Shown: positions 62,701 through 64,000 of the stretch, piece after piece
Layout of the letters: each line of letters begins with the position of its first letter
How positions within the stretch are numbered: position 1 is the stretch's first letter
NCBI GenBank assembly: GCA_016777225.1
Contig: JADHRW010000003.1
Coordinates: 124,001-188,000 of the forward strand
Length of the DNA stretch: 64,000 nt
Source: Candidatus Thalassarchaeum sp.
Lineage (GTDB): Archaea > Thermoplasmatota > Poseidoniia > Poseidoniales > Thalassarchaeaceae
Direction of reading: 5' to 3'
The notes under the pieces: model-generated
Database searches by the model: none
What the model was told of the DNA's origin: nothing
The model's input: the letters and a program-made list of their open reading frames with translations, nothing else
Position numbers and translations under genes: made by a program

Positions 62701-62831
62701 TCAATATCTACTGAACCATCTTCCCAACCGGAGACAGTAGCTAATCCAGCTCCAATTATTGTGTAAAATCCTGCTAAAATTAATGTTGCAGATATTGCTG
62801 CAACTGCATATTGATTGTGTGTGAGAGCCAA
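59784..62831 (-). CDS. Secreted Asp-repeat (thrombospondin type 3-like) surface protein
   Basis: A 1015-aa protein of the same type as the 1906-aa one. The hydrophobic N-terminus (AAISATLILAGFYTIIGAGLA) is a signal peptide or a signal anchor. Then come repeats with cores DTDGDGLPDRME, DTDNDGLEDGWE, DSDGDGMPDGYEY and DTDGDQPDGWEM-like, ending shortly before the stop. No C-terminal membrane helix is seen. It begins with TTG, supported by GAGGTGAT three bases before it. It is followed by archease after 8 bp. Confidence 0.82.
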   Translation of the reverse strand: MALTHNQYAVAAISATLILAGFYTIIGAGLATVSGWEDGSVDIETQDSEGHIAGLDTDGDGLPDRMEQTLYGTDWRLSDTDNDGLEDGWEIDNGLDPLDSGEAAAPDPQTTQPDQNEDNTELNETFPNPDNGPFGDPDRDGLINVDEANLGTNPNLQDSDGDGLNDRWESLYTYTVETPQGSIKLLDPLDGNWDCYLLTPDIKAQIKADIGATVFDQMGNQFGHSCDALLDLEQPEPDSLRNFVEERYDTNPLAEDSDGDLIADRYEIAFGNIDLSVHCGVTQFGTLTLKAPYHEYMSGPGDITWFEEDMDGDGRLNGPGDWDSDGDGMPDGYEYCYALDQDSKRFLNPANATDAYGDRDEDGLNNVEEYEVAYTWGPENFTSPLLADTDNDGMPDGWEHLSGIHPNDDGANALEDPDFDGYDADGDGGVRFDELVGVSTVHLISVELGEYVPVNKTILWVRTVQNSVYVNIPVKTLTEGWVYEINVNLGDEVLTRTQDLAIVVEQDERFTNLDEYNARDRDGDGITDGRSTNPLIADTDNDGLIDGIEVIGWTIRVVDNGVKDVLVRSDPGVFDTDSDGLSDSVEYYETFTNATDRDTDSDGLEDFTEAMDGFYWNVTEQYFTNASSFDTDNDGLADGEEVVDGQDQYITHGNNADSDGDGLDDGGEVLFIPRPWQAATNPLINDTDGDGQPDGWEMQVFSVQQNTNSHSLWISSTNWLPPGCDNMFECGLGPGGWVWTNYVQGFSTSGDRDGDGVMDPKYFLHEMNLSGFVIPNNGRWALDPAYGSLNDNIYDIDNDTLMNQLEAPDRWNTNPVNDDTDGDKLPDGWEVFYSGEAISLGIVDNNSLNALGARGPMDPSMVDSDLDGIDDGQEDFDSDGLNRTNLLYRYCPGWNDQQNAECHIDPMTEYGNKFYDDLENYTNYEEMQNGTSPILNDTDGDQWNDGSEVYHQDQDGDGMWAGWEYFFNFDPYDAADANIDSDGDGAFNKCENKWNTNPKDPLSFPSQGELCNQFE

Positions 62832-62834
62832 TTA

Positions 62835-62842
62835 ATCACCTC
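62835..62842 (-). promoter_or_regulatory. Shine-Dalgarno deciding the TTG start at 62831
   Basis: GAGGTGAT three bases before the TTG codon, the same motif and spacing as at 36603-36610. Confidence 0.6.
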
Positions 62843-62850
62843 GCCCCCCA

Positions 62851-62888
62851 TAGGGAGTATACAGTTGTCCCTAGGATATGATATAATG
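62851..62888 (-). promoter_or_regulatory. Promoter with TAGGGA-N11-TCCCTA operator-like palindrome
   Basis: TAGGGA (62851-62856) and TCCCTA (62868-62873) flank 11 bp. On the minus strand the AT-rich CATTATATCATATC (62875-62888) lies directly upstream and makes a good TATA element, so the palindrome spans the expected transcription start about 25 bp downstream. This is where archaeal repressors commonly bind. It matches the hexamer cluster upstream of the SGNH gene at 13409. Confidence 0.5.
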
Positions 62889-62911
62889 TTTCATTCCTGT
62901 TGTGCAGAGAT

Positions 62912-63973
62912 TTATTGCCGTACAATCTCTGAGAATGATATTAGTTTTATCACATTAGTACCCGATTCTATTCTAAATTCGGACTTTACACGGCGGCCAT
63001 AGGCCCTCTCCCAACAACCACTTAGGACACCACAAAATATTGCAGGATGGAAACAAGACGAGAAAAAAATTTCAATACCGCCATAATCATCAATTGGCTT
63101 GACAGAATCTATTGTACCAAGACCATTCATGGCAAGATGTCTTCGACCAACACCTATCCAGTCATGTTCTTTTGATATGATGATATGATGCCCTTGGTTG
63201 AAAAAAATTTCCCTCATTGTATCGGAGAAAATTGTCCATAATTTGCTATATTTTTCATCAAGTCCTTCCCACAAATAAGAATCTTTACGACCCTCATGAA
63301 CCTCATCGATGTATGGTAAAAAATAAGTTTCAAAACGGAGAATTAAATCTTGATGAATCATAGCCCTTCTCACACCCATTATTGACCATTCTCCGTTTTC
63401 ATCAGCAAGTAATGTGTCCCAATAATCTTCATCTTGTATAGAAGATATAACTAAATTATGAGCCCATGGACTAGATATTTTTTTAGGCAGAGGTATAGTT
63501 AAATCATCAATCGATAAACTCAACATCAGACTCTCAGAGGTATTCTGGTTCCATCGAAAACGATGCCGTTGATTAGTAGAGTATTCCCAATTAGCAGAAA
63601 ATAAACCTGCGCAAATAGGGCCATTAATCGGATTATTAATAAGAATCCTAGTCTCATCCTTGTCATTATCAATTAATTCAAATGAGCCTAAGCCTCTTTC
63701 TTGCCAATCTAATACCATATTCTTCCATTTCATTGGATTTCTACCAGAATAGGGTTTAATCTTTGAATCTATCATAAGCCATTCTTCTGATTCAGAAGAA
63801 GAATGTGCTAAACGTCTTCCAAGACTTTGACCACTTCTACTCTCAAGTCCTGCAAAAAAGAGCTCGAAAGAATCTACATCAACTTTCCAAACTAAATTAT
63901 TATTTCTCTTTGAATCAATAATTAAACCATTTGATTGTAGTTCCCATCTATTTTTTATCCTTTCAGATGTCAT
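62912..63973 (-). CDS. Unknown protein with an internal duplication (possibly V4R-like)
   Basis: A 353-aa soluble protein without signal or membrane segments. Two halves share a pattern: GLGSFELID...INGPICAGLFSANWE and GLGTIDSVK...FHPAIFCGVLSGCWERAYG, each followed by a beta strand (RHRFRW, KSEFRI). The pattern recalls the V4R (4-vinyl reductase-like) small-molecule-binding domain, which would make this a two-domain ligand-binding protein, but I could not confirm it. The ATG at 63973 is used; the reading frame has no stop in the last 27 bases of the window, so an earlier start is not excluded. Confidence 0.65.
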   Translation of the reverse strand: MTSERIKNRWELQSNGLIIDSKRNNNLVWKVDVDSFELFFAGLESRSGQSLGRRLAHSSSESEEWLMIDSKIKPYSGRNPMKWKNMVLDWQERGLGSFELIDNDKDETRILINNPINGPICAGLFSANWEYSTNQRHRFRWNQNTSESLMLSLSIDDLTIPLPKKISSPWAHNLVISSIQDEDYWDTLLADENGEWSIMGVRRAMIHQDLILRFETYFLPYIDEVHEGRKDSYLWEGLDEKYSKLWTIFSDTMREIFFNQGHHIIISKEHDWIGVGRRHLAMNGLGTIDSVKPIDDYGGIEIFFSSCFHPAIFCGVLSGCWERAYGRRVKSEFRIESGTNVIKLISFSEIVRQ

Positions 63974-64000
63974 AGGGATTTTATTTTTCGAACTAAAAAA

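Noticed and set aside
1-64000. Insertion sequences, integrase, prophage or replication origin
   Set aside because: No transposase, integrase, phage structural gene, Orc1/Cdc6 gene or origin-box cluster was recognised.

Overview
The window looks like a chromosomal segment of an AT-rich marine archaeon, most likely Marine Group II (Candidatus Poseidoniales, Thermoplasmatota). The supporting evidence is archaeal informational and lipid genes (PheT of archaeal type, archaeosine synthase ArcS, RNase P subunit Rnp4, archaeal S15 and GluRS, CarS for archaeal ether lipids, archease, type II GAPDH, an AglB/Stt3 oligosaccharyltransferase), a 23S rRNA gene with no 16S gene upstream of it, and a series of very large secreted proteins with thrombospondin-type-3-like Asp repeats, CARDB/NEW3-like Ig domains and C-terminal membrane anchors. 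The assignment comes from gene content only; no database search was possible.

Layout. 1-470 is the 5' part of a 23S rRNA gene read on the minus strand, with a structured leader to about 745. 845-9720 (minus) holds an ArsB/NhaD-type transporter, YhbY, Rnp4, adenylate kinase, a giant subtilisin-like protease and GAPDH. 9884-20986 (plus) holds a GXGXG/glutamate-synthase-like fusion, pheT, a surface SGNH-type protein, rnhB, gltX and a secreted protein with a zinc ribbon on its cytoplasmic end. 20987-24199 (minus) holds a protein of unknown role beside rps15, rps15 itself and arcS. 24262-30837 alternates strands: a surface protein, dnaJ, a zinc-ribbon membrane protein, a DUF54-type RNA-binding protein, a pyroglutamyl-peptidase/Nudix fusion and two small hypotheticals. 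30879-36599 is a 1906-aa Asp-repeat surface protein. 36785-40122 holds an MBL-fold hydrolase and a STAND ATPase. 40186-55312 (minus) holds a beta-helix surface protein, a membrane subtilase and a 3177-aa AglB fusion. 55432-63973 holds purD, carS, a surface protein, archease, a second Asp-repeat protein and a duplicated-domain protein.

How the genes fit together. About half of the coding capacity goes to the cell surface: adhesin-like Asp-repeat proteins, beta-helix and Ig-like proteins, two subtilases, an SGNH hydrolase and the enzyme that would N-glycosylate them. The rest is housekeeping (translation, tRNA modification, RNA processing, purine, lipid and central carbon metabolism). Intergenic gaps are short. 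Convergent neighbours repeatedly end in abutting or overlapping stop codons, and several gaps that start a new transcription unit carry a short perfect palindrome near a TATA-like box. Shine-Dalgarno motifs of the GAGGTGAT type lie close to several starts, including TTG starts. No tRNA gene, CRISPR array, insertion sequence or prophage was recognised.
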